Part shown: one piece after another, positions 1-6,967 of the stretch
How the letters are laid out: every line of letters begins with the position of its first letter
Position numbering within the stretch: the first letter of the stretch is position 1
Assembly: GCA_947302675.1 (NCBI GenBank)
Contig: CAMYWI010000006.1
Location: forward strand, 1-13,784
Source of the DNA: an uncultured Selenomonadales bacterium
GTDB lineage: Bacteria > Bacillota_C > Negativicutes > Selenomonadales > Selenomonadaceae
Direction: 5' to 3'
DNA: 13,784 bases
Position numbers and translations under genes: made by a program
Notes under the pieces: model-generated
The model's input: the letters and a program-made list of their open reading frames with translations, nothing else
Database searches by the model: none
What the model was told of the DNA's origin: nothing

Positions 1-114
1 GTCGTAAAAAAAATTGTCGTTGATACCGTCGCCGGTCAAGAAGTGCAAAGTCTGTCCGCGATTGATTTCTTTGTCTAGCTCTTTTATGACGCGGTGTTTG
101 CCAAGATAAATCAT
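1..114 (-). CDS. Start of an unidentified gene, 3' end outside the window
   Basis: An ATG at 114-112 opens a frame of 38 codons that runs without a stop to the left edge. Its start overlaps the TGA of the preceding gene as ATGA, and a GGAGG (125-129 on the plus strand as CCTCC) lies 10 bases upstream, so translation is coupled to the preceding gene. The visible protein begins MIYLGKHRVIKELDKEINRG and continues with a TGDGIND stretch. I do not recognise a family from so short a segment. No signal peptide or membrane segment is visible. Its position makes it the ninth gene of the ZorAB-like/Hsp70 operon, so it is probably part of the same system. The gene is real with fair confidence; the function is unknown. 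Confidence 0.7.
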   Translation of the reverse strand, partial: MIYLGKHRVIKELDKEINRGQTLHFLTGDGINDNFFYD

Positions 115-881
115 TGCTCGAAGTCCTCCGCGTCCGACGGAAATTTTTTCAGCAGGTCTCGTATCATTCGCGTCTCTTCCGTTTCTTCCGTATGATCTGC
201 CAAGTCTTGAAGTTCGGCTTTGAGCTCGTCAATTTGCCGCGTCCAATTCTGCCGTTCAACTTGCCGACGCCTTTTTTCTGCTTGAAGTTTATCAAATTCC
301 ACGCGCAAGCTCTCATTTTGTTCACGCAAGATCTTTTCGTCAGCGTCATTGCGCAACTTATCAACCTGTGCTTGAAGTTCGTCGCGTTCGCGGCGCAAGG
401 CGTTCAGTTTATCGGACGACTCGTTCAATTTTTCGCGCTCGTTTTTAAGCTGTTCTAAGGAGCGTTGATAATTGGTGACGTCTTTTGTCAACCGAATTAT
501 ATGTTCGCCGATTTGGCGGAAGGTCTCTAGGATTGCCCGCCTTGTTTCCTCCGCCGCGTCGAATCCCTCAAGGAAAGTCGCGTCGCGATAAATTTTTTTA
601 TTGCCCTCGTATGCAGGTTCGCGAACTTCAGCCATTATGCTCATTACCAACGGTTTCGACAGCGGATAGAGTTTCGCCAAATTTTTTATCACCTGCGCGG
701 CTTGAAGTCGTGAGGTTGTTTTAACGTCAAAGAGCGTGTCGACAATTTCACGTGTGCGCCGCCCGTCCAGATACCACAGCACCTCTTGAAGGGCGTCGAC
801 ATCTTCAAGGAGGTCAGCCGCATTGAAGTCCTTCGCCGCCAATCGCGCCATAAAATTTTCTTTGTTTGGTTCAAACGCCAC
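111..881 (-). CDS. Helical/coiled-coil protein of unknown function, 256 aa, GTG start
   Basis: I place the start at the GTG at 881-879, not at the longer ATG at 965, because GGAGG (891-895) sits 9 bases upstream and the preceding gene stops at 898; the ATG would force a 68-base overlap and has no comparable support. From this start the protein has about 256 residues. Residues 1-120 look like a helical globular domain (VDALQEVLWYLDGRRTREIV region). About 130-230 is charged, heptad-like coiled coil rich in Lys, Glu, Arg and Leu. The tail is acidic (DHTEETEETR, then PSDAEDFEQ). There is no signal peptide, membrane segment or recognised catalytic motif. It follows the 486-aa coiled-coil gene by 16 bases and overlaps the next start by 4 bases. 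Most likely it is a structural or adaptor subunit of the Hsp70/ZorAB-like operon; this role is inferred from shape and context only. Confidence 0.75.
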   Translation of the reverse strand: MAFEPNKENFMARLAAKDFNAADLLEDVDALQEVLWYLDGRRTREIVDTLFDVKTTSRLQAAQVIKNLAKLYPLSKPLVMSIMAEVREPAYEGNKKIYRDATFLEGFDAAEETRRAILETFRQIGEHIIRLTKDVTNYQRSLEQLKNEREKLNESSDKLNALRRERDELQAQVDKLRNDADEKILREQNESLRVEFDKLQAEKRRRQVERQNWTRQIDELKAELQDLADHTEETEETRMIRDLLKKFPSDAEDFEQ

Positions 882-890
882 TAAAAATCG

Positions 891-895
891 CCTCC
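891..895 (-). promoter_or_regulatory. Ribosome binding site deciding the GTG start at 881
   Basis: CCTCC on the plus strand reads GGAGG on the coding strand, 9 bases before the GTG at 881-879. It lies directly after the TGA (900-898) of the upstream gene, the usual arrangement in this operon. It argues for the shorter 256-residue protein over the 284-residue version from ATG 965. Confidence 0.75.
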
Positions 896-897
896 GT

Positions 898-2358
898 TCA
901 GTGACTAACCGCGCGTTGTCCCGCAGAGTTGTTGACCGCTTGCGAATGCAGGACGCTGTTTCCATTTGCCAAACGAACTTCGGTCAGCGGAATGCCGACT
1001 TCGTTAAGCCGCCGCGAAATATCATTCCATGCATTTGAGCAATTCGCGCCTTTGCCCTCCGTGTGGTCAACGTCGACGACAATTTTGCCGTCCGCGTCAA
1101 TGTCCACGCGCTGAAAGTCAATCGTCTCGTCGCCTATATTGCAGGTGATTTTAAAGCCGTCGTTGGGGTTGTCGTTCATGATTTGCAAATCGGTATCGTA
1201 GCGCAAATCGTCCATCACGTCTTGAATCGCGCCCGCCAGTTCAAGTTTCTTGAGCATATTTTCCTGCAAAGCCAATGCCTCTTGATTAGCGGCTTGTCCT
1301 AACTCAATCGCCGAATTCATGACCGCCATACTCTCCAAAAATTTTTCCTGCGCAATGAGTTTAGCGGCTCTGTCGCGCAGGTCGGAATACTTAGCTTGCA
1401 AATCCTTGCCGCCATAAGTTTTCAGATAGTCGAAAAGATTTATGAGCGGCGCGTTTTTTTCCTCGTTGTAGCGGTCAATGGGGTCGTTGAAATTTTGCGC
1501 AACCTCGCGCTCCATTTGTGCAAAAAGTTCTTGCGCGTCGGCTTTCTGCTTATTCCAAAGGGCAATGCGTTCCGTGAGCCGCGACTGAAAATCCGTGATA
1601 GCCGAATAGTACTTTTGGAACGACGACAACAGAGCCTCATCGCTGAGTGAAATTGCTTGCGAAGTATTTTTTTGAAGTGTCGCGAATTCGTCATGGAAAA
1701 ATTTTTCTGCGTTCTGCCCGTCAACGTTCGCCAGTGCGTCTTTGAGTTCTTTACGGAAGGAGTCAGCCTCTTTGCGTTTCTTCGCCGTGACATTCATTTT
1801 CGCCAGCTGTTCCGATAAATTTTTCAGCCGCGAAAAATCGGCACGCATGGAAGAGAGCTTTTGCCCCTCGTCCGACAAAAATTTTTTCGTGCGCCGCTCC
1901 AAATTTACTCGCTCCGTGCGCAGGTTATTGTAAGTTATCACCAGTTGCTGAGCCTGCGCGTATTCCGCATCGCAATACCAATCTTTGTGGCGAATCGCGG
2001 CGCGAATATCTTCGGCTTGATTATCTGCCCGCTCCAATTTTTCGTCGAGGCTAGCCAATTCGCGCGAAATGAATTTGCCTTTGTCCTCAACTACCTGCGA
2101 ACTCAACGAATCTTTAATCTGATTAAACTCCGCGAAAAATTTTTTGCCTTCCGCACCGAACATCTCCTGCGCGGGCGTGTCGAGAGTTGCCGTTACATTT
2201 TGCGCCGAATTTTTAATCGTCGACATATCGGCGAGCACAGCACGATAGCGACCGTAGCAGTCCGTGATTTCTCGGCTGTAAATGTCATCCGTGAACTTGC
2301 GCGCCTGCTCGCCCTGTTTCAAGACTGCCGCGACCTCGCAACTTTTTTTGCCGCTCAT
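898..2358 (-). CDS. Large coiled-coil protein with C-terminal globular domain, unknown function, 486 aa
   Basis: ATG at 2358 with AAGGAG 7 bases upstream, 4 bases after the stop of the radical SAM gene. Residues about 1-375 are almost wholly helical and charged, with several coiled-coil stretches (for example around 100-120, 145-205 and 245-290), giving the look of a long rod. Residues about 375-470 form a separate mixed domain containing FKITCNIGDETIDFQRVDID and DADGKIVVDVDHTEGKGANC, followed by a helix NAWNDISRRLNEVGI. I do not recognise this domain. It has Cys406 and Cys440 but no clear metal site. There is no signal peptide, membrane segment or Walker motif, so it is not an SMC ATPase despite the coiled coils. 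It sits between the radical SAM gene and another coiled-coil gene, and could be a scaffold or the substrate of the radical SAM enzyme. Both roles are guesses from context. Confidence 0.85.
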   Translation of the reverse strand: MSGKKSCEVAAVLKQGEQARKFTDDIYSREITDCYGRYRAVLADMSTIKNSAQNVTATLDTPAQEMFGAEGKKFFAEFNQIKDSLSSQVVEDKGKFISRELASLDEKLERADNQAEDIRAAIRHKDWYCDAEYAQAQQLVITYNNLRTERVNLERRTKKFLSDEGQKLSSMRADFSRLKNLSEQLAKMNVTAKKRKEADSFRKELKDALANVDGQNAEKFFHDEFATLQKNTSQAISLSDEALLSSFQKYYSAITDFQSRLTERIALWNKQKADAQELFAQMEREVAQNFNDPIDRYNEEKNAPLINLFDYLKTYGGKDLQAKYSDLRDRAAKLIAQEKFLESMAVMNSAIELGQAANQEALALQENMLKKLELAGAIQDVMDDLRYDTDLQIMNDNPNDGFKITCNIGDETIDFQRVDIDADGKIVVDVDHTEGKGANCSNAWNDISRRLNEVGIPLTEVRLANGNSVLHSQAVNNSAGQRAVSH

Positions 2359-2362
2359 AGTT

Positions 2363-2968
2363 TCACTCCTTCAATAGTTTTGACAAAAAAATTTCCTCGA
2401 AATTTTTTGGCGGAATGCCGACCATGAAAAATTCCGAATCCTTACGATAAACAAATTCCAAACAGCGACTTTTCGTGCGGGCAATTAAATCTTTGAACGG
2501 CAAATATTTTGGCGACAGGTAGTGCAAAACTTGGTTATCGGAGCCGCGATACAAACTGTTCGTGTTGAGTTCCTCGCGATATTCGCCGTCAACCAATAGG
2601 TCAATATTTTTTAAAATAAAATCCGTTGCCGCGTCGTGTTTGTCATGAAGTTCGGCGAGAGTGTAGCCGGTGAAAATCATCACGTCCAAAGTTGATTCCC
2701 CGCGCAGAATTTTTATCAGCTTAGCGACCGCCGCCGCCTGTAAAAATGGTTCGCCGCCGCTGATTGTGATTCCCGTCAAATTCGGCACGGCTTTTATCTC
2801 CGACCAAATCTTTTCGACCGAATGCCATTGTCCGCCGCCGTCAAGAGATTGTCCGCTCGGAAAAATACAATTAGGGCAACGCTTTTCGCAGCCCTGTAGC
2901 CATAGTGCGTAGCGTTGCCCCGGTCCAAGTACTTTTGTCAACGGCTCGCGATGACTCACGTACAACAT
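2363..2968 (-). CDS. Radical SAM protein, NrdG/Fer4_12-like (4Fe-4S single-cluster type), 201 aa
   Basis: Residues 27-34 are CEKRCPNC, the CX3CX2C signature that binds the radical SAM [4Fe-4S] cluster, preceded by LWLQG as in NrdG/PflA activases. ISGGEP at 69-74 is the SAM-binding GGE motif. IFTGYTLAEL near 98 and LLVDGEYREELN followed by RGSDNQV near 124-146 closely resemble anaerobic ribonucleotide reductase activases. Known members cleave S-adenosylmethionine to a 5'-deoxyadenosyl radical, classically to make a glycyl radical on a partner. At 201 residues it exceeds classic NrdG (about 155), because of a C-terminal piece ending in GIPPKNFEEIFLSKLL, so I call it NrdG-like rather than NrdG. 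No glycyl radical enzyme is encoded in the window. It starts as TAATG on the stop of the 402-aa gene, so it is translationally coupled. Cytoplasmic; its substrate is unknown. Confidence 0.9.
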   Translation of the reverse strand: MLYVSHREPLTKVLGPGQRYALWLQGCEKRCPNCIFPSGQSLDGGGQWHSVEKIWSEIKAVPNLTGITISGGEPFLQAAAVAKLIKILRGESTLDVMIFTGYTLAELHDKHDAATDFILKNIDLLVDGEYREELNTNSLYRGSDNQVLHYLSPKYLPFKDLIARTKSRCLEFVYRKDSEFFMVGIPPKNFEEIFLSKLLKE

Positions 2969-4176
2969 TACAAATTGCTTGCCTCGACGTAAGCTTGCTT
3001 GTACATTCGTTTTTCGCGATTCAAAAGCAAGGGAACGTAAATATCCTTAACGAATCTAAGTGAACGATTGCGCGGGTCTTTGAGCACGACCGCATCATCT
3101 TTGCTGAACTGGATCTTGTAAAAACCTTCGCCAAGAGATTTGCGCTCGCCCGGCGTGACGAAAACATCGAAGTCGATATTCCAAATGCGGCGATAGCAAC
3201 TGTTGAGGGATTCGTAAACGGCAATTTCCTCTTTGCTCATAATCGCGGGATTGTTGCCCTGCGCTTTTCTTGCGTCGAGGGCGGCTTGATGAACGTCGCG
3301 CAAAAAATCTATCGTCTTGCCTAACTCCTGCACGAAGGCAAATAACACCTCGTCAGAGTCGCCGAGCAAGCCGCGCCCTTCCAAAAATTTCTGGAAGACT
3401 TCGCATTTGTTCATAGAGTCTCTTACTGGCGCATAGTAGGCAACTGAATCGCGCCAAACTTGCAGAGCCGCCTTCGTCGCGGCGGAGTTTTGGCGTTCAG
3501 TTTCAAGTTCAGCCTTTGCGGCGTCAACGTCGGCTTGTTTAGCGGCGACTTCCTCGCGCAAATCGTCTTGAGCCTTTTGCGACTTGACAAGGTTAGTTTC
3601 AAAATCAGAAATTTGTTTGTTGAGTTCGACGAACTGGTTCTCCTTTTCGGTGAGAGTCGAACGCAGGACGCTTGCTTGAGCCGCCTCGCCGCGCAGTTTT
3701 TCTAACTCCCTTGCTTTGTCGCCAACCAGTTGCTCAATATTTTTAACAACCGCCGACAGCTGATTATCTACTGAATTGAAACGCTCGTCGAGAGTTTGGT
3801 TGACGTTGCTAAGTTCGCCCTGTATGCCCTCGCTAATTCCCGATTCAATCTGCGCGGTCTTTTGTTTCAAGTCTTGAATATCGCCGCCGATATTGTTTGC
3901 CTCGATTGCAACTTTAATCTCGTCGAGTTTATTTGACACGCCGTCGATATTGTTTGCCTCGACTGCAGATTTAACCTCGTCGAGTTTATCTGACACGCCG
4001 CCGATATTGTTTGCGTCGACCGCAGATTTAACATCGTCGAGTTTATTTGACACGACGCCAATTTCTTTGCTAATGGAGTCAAACGCATCATTGAATTGCT
4101 GGGCTATGCCATTCAAATAGTTGACGACCAATTCTTTTATCTGGTCAATCAAAGTGCCGATACTTCCGAAAATCAT
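2968..4176 (-). CDS. Coiled-coil protein with three 19-aa repeats, unknown function, 402 aa
   Basis: ATG at 4176 with AAAGGAGG 7 bases upstream, 13 bases after the Hsp70-like gene. The first 25 residues (MIFGSIGTLIDQIKELVVNY) could form an amphipathic helix that touches membrane or partner. Residues 42-98 are three near-identical 19-residue units of the form VSxKLDExKSAVEANNIGG. Residues about 100-240 are long coiled coil with many Ala, Glu, Lys and Gln. Residues about 245-402 form a globular domain with helices, then a likely beta part (GFYKIQFSKDDAVVL) and a final VPLLLNREKRMYKQAYVEA. No catalytic motif is visible. A coiled coil with a C-terminal globular domain next to an Hsp70-like ATPase invites comparison with GrpE-type nucleotide exchange factors, but I see no convincing GrpE signature. 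A physical link between motor and ATPase is also possible. Confidence 0.85.
   Translation of the reverse strand: MIFGSIGTLIDQIKELVVNYLNGIAQQFNDAFDSISKEIGVVSNKLDDVKSAVDANNIGGVSDKLDEVKSAVEANNIDGVSNKLDEIKVAIEANNIGGDIQDLKQKTAQIESGISEGIQGELSNVNQTLDERFNSVDNQLSAVVKNIEQLVGDKARELEKLRGEAAQASVLRSTLTEKENQFVELNKQISDFETNLVKSQKAQDDLREEVAAKQADVDAAKAELETERQNSAATKAALQVWRDSVAYYAPVRDSMNKCEVFQKFLEGRGLLGDSDEVLFAFVQELGKTIDFLRDVHQAALDARKAQGNNPAIMSKEEIAVYESLNSCYRRIWNIDFDVFVTPGERKSLGEGFYKIQFSKDDAVVLKDPRNRSLRFVKDIYVPLLLNREKRMYKQAYVEASNL
3883..4053 (-). repeat. Three tandem 57-bp coding repeats (3883-3939, 3940-3996, 3997-4053)
   Basis: Each unit begins GCCGYCGATATTGTTTGC on the plus strand and ends in TTTATYTGACAC; the three copies differ at few positions. 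They encode the 19-residue repeats of the 402-aa coiled-coil protein in frame with no spacer. The close DNA identity suggests recent duplication or recombination, and copy number may vary between strains. Confidence 0.9.
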
Positions 4177-4189
4177 AATTCAGCCTCCT

Positions 4190-6967
4190 TTAATCTTCTT
4201 CGGACAACTCGAAAACTTTCTGCGGATCCATTGGCTCATCGGCAGAGAAATTTTCATTCGCGCCGCCAATCCGATATTCAATGCTGTTGTGCGCATCTGG
4301 CGCGACGCGGAGCCAAAGAACTTTTTTGTTGTTCGCGCCTGCCTGAACCTTTTTGTTGAAGGGTTTCAAAGTTTCCTCGTTCAGTTGCGGAGCCGACGTG
4401 AAATAAAGATTCGTGCGTTTGTCGCGTGCACCTATCAGATTTGCTTTAGTCCATTCGCGGGAGTTGTTGTTTTTCTCCAGAACGACAACGAATTTGCCAG
4501 AGCCAGGATTTTTGTAGCCGACATTGAACGGGAAGGGCGCACGCTCGTCCTCGCCGGTCTGGTAAGTCGATTTGTCGATAAAATAATTTTCCAGATTCAG
4601 CTGACCAAAGGCAACGGCGGTTTTGCCGTTGAGTTTATAGCGGTCGCTCAATTCCTCTTCGCGAGCAATGTTCGTGCGGGTTATGCGTTCAATGCGGCTT
4701 TCAGGGAAGTTTTCGCGCATGAGTTCTTCAACGTACTGCTGCTTTGAGGCATTGCCGCCCAAAAAGATTGCGAAGTCGCGCGGATTATATCCGTCTATCC
4801 CCGCGTCTTTCAATGCCGCCAAAATTTTTTCCTTAGAGCAAATTGTATTCATATCCGATTTAAAGTCAAGGATAATCTCCTCAATTTTCCCGCGCAGAAA
4901 TTCATCAATGTCCCGCACTTCCAGCGACAAATTTACTTCCTCATTGGCGCGGTTGCGCAACGTAACGTTACAATGCGTGCCGTCTGTCGCTATGTCGTTG
5001 CCGAAGAGTTCGGGCATACGGTTATCGACGCCTTCGGGGTCTGCGCATTGAAACAGCGTCCGCGCAAGATTTTCTTTGAGCGTGTTGACATTGGCGTTGG
5101 AAATTTCGTCGCCGACATCACTTAAAATCCCGTCAAAGCCCTGCGGATACATTTCGCCCATAGGCAACACGAACGGAATATCGTTTGCCTCTATTTCCGC
5201 GCGGTTGTTGAGATAAATTTTGTACGCCAGCTGATGAATCAATTTTTCGCCGCCGACGCGCTCATTGCCGCCGCAACCAAAAATTTGAATCGTATATTCT
5301 GCGATATCGCATTCGTCGCCGACCGCATTGCGGAAAATGCCGTAAGAAGTATCGAGAGTGCCGCCGCCCAAGTCGAAGATTGCGAAGGGCTTAGCGTCGG
5401 GATTGTCTTCGTCGATTGACAGCTGATTTGCGACGACCGCGCCGACGCAGGCGACCGATTCCTCGTAGTTCATCGTGACAGAAATAAAAGGTTCGTCCTC
5501 GTCCATTGCAGTTGCCATTGGGCGGGGCAGAGCGCGACGAATTCCATATGCTAAGGAGTCGCAAATTTTCTGGCGCACATCGCGATTGAATTTCACGGGG
5601 AAGGTTACATTGTACCAACGATAAATTTTCCTGCGCACGGGATTGTTTATCGCACGGCTCAACAAGTAGCCATAAAAAGCAATAGGATCCAGCGTATCAG
5701 CGTCGGCGGCTTTGAAATCGTCCGTCACGTAAATTACTTTGCCCGTCACGTCATTTAACGGATAAATTTTAATCTGACTGCGATTTTTCTTCTTCATGGC
5801 GGGAATATTTTTAAGCTCGCTAACAATCGCCCGCACGCGCCGCTGACCGCGCTCGTCCTCGTTAATATCCTTAAGTATGTCGTCGACCGTGTAGCCCGAA
5901 TCGTAATCTGCCTCGCTGTCGTCGAGTTCGTCGCTCTTTGTGACCAGGAACGGGCAATTCGGATTATCTTTCTCCCACTGCCGATAAAATTCATCCCAGT
6001 TATAAATCATAAGGTTCGTCGGATTTTCGTATTGGCTGTCGCCGGAAGCACTGCGCTTGCCCTCGCCCGACAACGTAATCAGTTCGGGAATACCAGTGCC
6101 CTTGACCGCCGCGCAGGTTGAGGACGTGCCGAAGTCAATCGAAACGACGCCGTTTTCGTCAAGCAGATGATTTTCTAATTCGTCGTCAAGCCGCGTGTCG
6201 TGCACACAAAGACTAATCGGGAACGAATAAACCACTTTGGAGCGTCTGTCGTACAAATGAATTTCAAAGCGACCGCTGAATATCGGCTGAGCGTCTTGAC
6301 TATTTTCCAATTCCTCGCCAAAGCGATTTGTATTGAGGTAGGCAACGTAGACATTGCGGCGACGATTGAAACGAATATCTTCAACCGTTACAAGCTCTTC
6401 CAATTCCTCCTTGCCCATGCGGAAGAAGTAAAGCGCGGCGCGTTGCTCTTCGTCGGAGCCTTTATTTTCCTCGTCGAATTCCAAACGCTTTGTAGAAATT
6501 TCCAGCTTGCGAAGACCATGCCAAGCCCAAATGCCGCCCTTGTTGCCGAGCTTGCTTTCGGGAATTTCTTCGTAGCCGAACATATCGCGTTCCGTCACGT
6601 CGCTAATTTGTATGGTGGGAAATTTATCATTAGACTGCTCGAAGTAACTGGGATTCAACTCGTCGAGCAATGAATCAGTGCGTTTCCATTCCCGCAACTC
6701 ATCCGTTTCAACTTCCGCGTCCAGGACGAGATATTTTAATTTCTCCAAGCCCTCGACTATGACTGGCTCCGCCGTTGCGCGTTCGTAGAGTTCCATTTTG
6801 ACATAATTCGTCGCGAAGGTGTTCAAATCGAACGGCAAACGAATGGACGACAAGCCCTCGCCCTCAAGATTTTCCATTTGATATTGCATAAGCCCGCTTG
6901 CCGGGTCGTCGAACTCGATATAAACTTTTTGAAGTTTTTTCGTGCCCTGCCAAGTTTCACTGCTCAT
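4190..6967 (-). CDS. Hsp70/actin-fold ATPase with long N-terminal extension, 925 aa
   Basis: The Hsp70/actin ATPase signatures appear in order. Phosphate-1 is VVSIDFGTSSTCAAVKG (274-290, catalytic-type Asp277). Phosphate-2 is FAIFDLGGGTLDTSYGIF (528-545), followed by GGEKL at 572. The adenosine motif is FAIFLGGNASKQQYVEEL (732-749). Together they mark an ATP-binding DnaK-like core at about 270-790. DnaK starts its ATPase at residue 1, whereas here about 265 residues of unknown, partly beta-rich sequence precede it. Instead of a normal substrate-binding domain and lid there is a short, probably beta-rich C-terminal part (about 790-925). It is therefore unlikely to be a housekeeping chaperone. 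It starts inside the upstream gene (11-base overlap, GGGAG 9 bases before ATG) and is followed closely by a coiled-coil gene. I infer a cytoplasmic switch or assembly ATPase of the ZorAB-like system. Confidence 0.9.
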   Translation of the reverse strand: MSSETWQGTKKLQKVYIEFDDPASGLMQYQMENLEGEGLSSIRLPFDLNTFATNYVKMELYERATAEPVIVEGLEKLKYLVLDAEVETDELREWKRTDSLLDELNPSYFEQSNDKFPTIQISDVTERDMFGYEEIPESKLGNKGGIWAWHGLRKLEISTKRLEFDEENKGSDEEQRAALYFFRMGKEELEELVTVEDIRFNRRRNVYVAYLNTNRFGEELENSQDAQPIFSGRFEIHLYDRRSKVVYSFPISLCVHDTRLDDELENHLLDENGVVSIDFGTSSTCAAVKGTGIPELITLSGEGKRSASGDSQYENPTNLMIYNWDEFYRQWEKDNPNCPFLVTKSDELDDSEADYDSGYTVDDILKDINEDERGQRRVRAIVSELKNIPAMKKKNRSQIKIYPLNDVTGKVIYVTDDFKAADADTLDPIAFYGYLLSRAINNPVRRKIYRWYNVTFPVKFNRDVRQKICDSLAYGIRRALPRPMATAMDEDEPFISVTMNYEESVACVGAVVANQLSIDEDNPDAKPFAIFDLGGGTLDTSYGIFRNAVGDECDIAEYTIQIFGCGGNERVGGEKLIHQLAYKIYLNNRAEIEANDIPFVLPMGEMYPQGFDGILSDVGDEISNANVNTLKENLARTLFQCADPEGVDNRMPELFGNDIATDGTHCNVTLRNRANEEVNLSLEVRDIDEFLRGKIEEIILDFKSDMNTICSKEKILAALKDAGIDGYNPRDFAIFLGGNASKQQYVEELMRENFPESRIERITRTNIAREEELSDRYKLNGKTAVAFGQLNLENYFIDKSTYQTGEDERAPFPFNVGYKNPGSGKFVVVLEKNNNSREWTKANLIGARDKRTNLYFTSAPQLNEETLKPFNKKVQAGANNKKVLWLRVAPDAHNSIEYRIGGANENFSADEPMDPQKVFELSEED

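Noticed and set aside
882..965. Longer N-terminus of the 256-aa protein from ATG 965
   Set aside because: It would overlap the previous gene by 68 bases, while a GGAGG stands 9 bases before GTG 881.
898..2358. SMC or other chromosome-segregation ATPase
   Set aside because: There is long coiled coil but no Walker A, Walker B or ABC signature.
1861..2427. Plus-strand open frame of 188 codons
   Set aside because: It is antisense to the 486-aa gene and the end of the radical SAM gene, whose coding signals are much stronger; no recognisable motif.
2363..2968. Housekeeping NrdG (class III ribonucleotide reductase activase)
   Set aside because: The gene is embedded in the motor operon, has a longer C-terminus, and no nrdD is present in the window. 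Not fully excluded.
3883..4053. CRISPR-like array
   Set aside because: The three units are contiguous without spacers, 57 bases long and in frame within a gene, so they are coding repeats.
898..4176. A glycyl radical site in one of the operon proteins
   Set aside because: I looked for an Arg-x-x-Gly-Tyr/Phe-type C-terminal motif and found none in the 402-aa, 486-aa or Hsp70-like proteins.
4121..4747. Plus-strand open frame of 208 codons
   Set aside because: It lies wholly opposite the Hsp70-like and 402-aa genes, has no ribosome binding site of the strength seen elsewhere, and its protein is a low-complexity mix of Phe, Ile, Arg and Val typical of an antisense frame.
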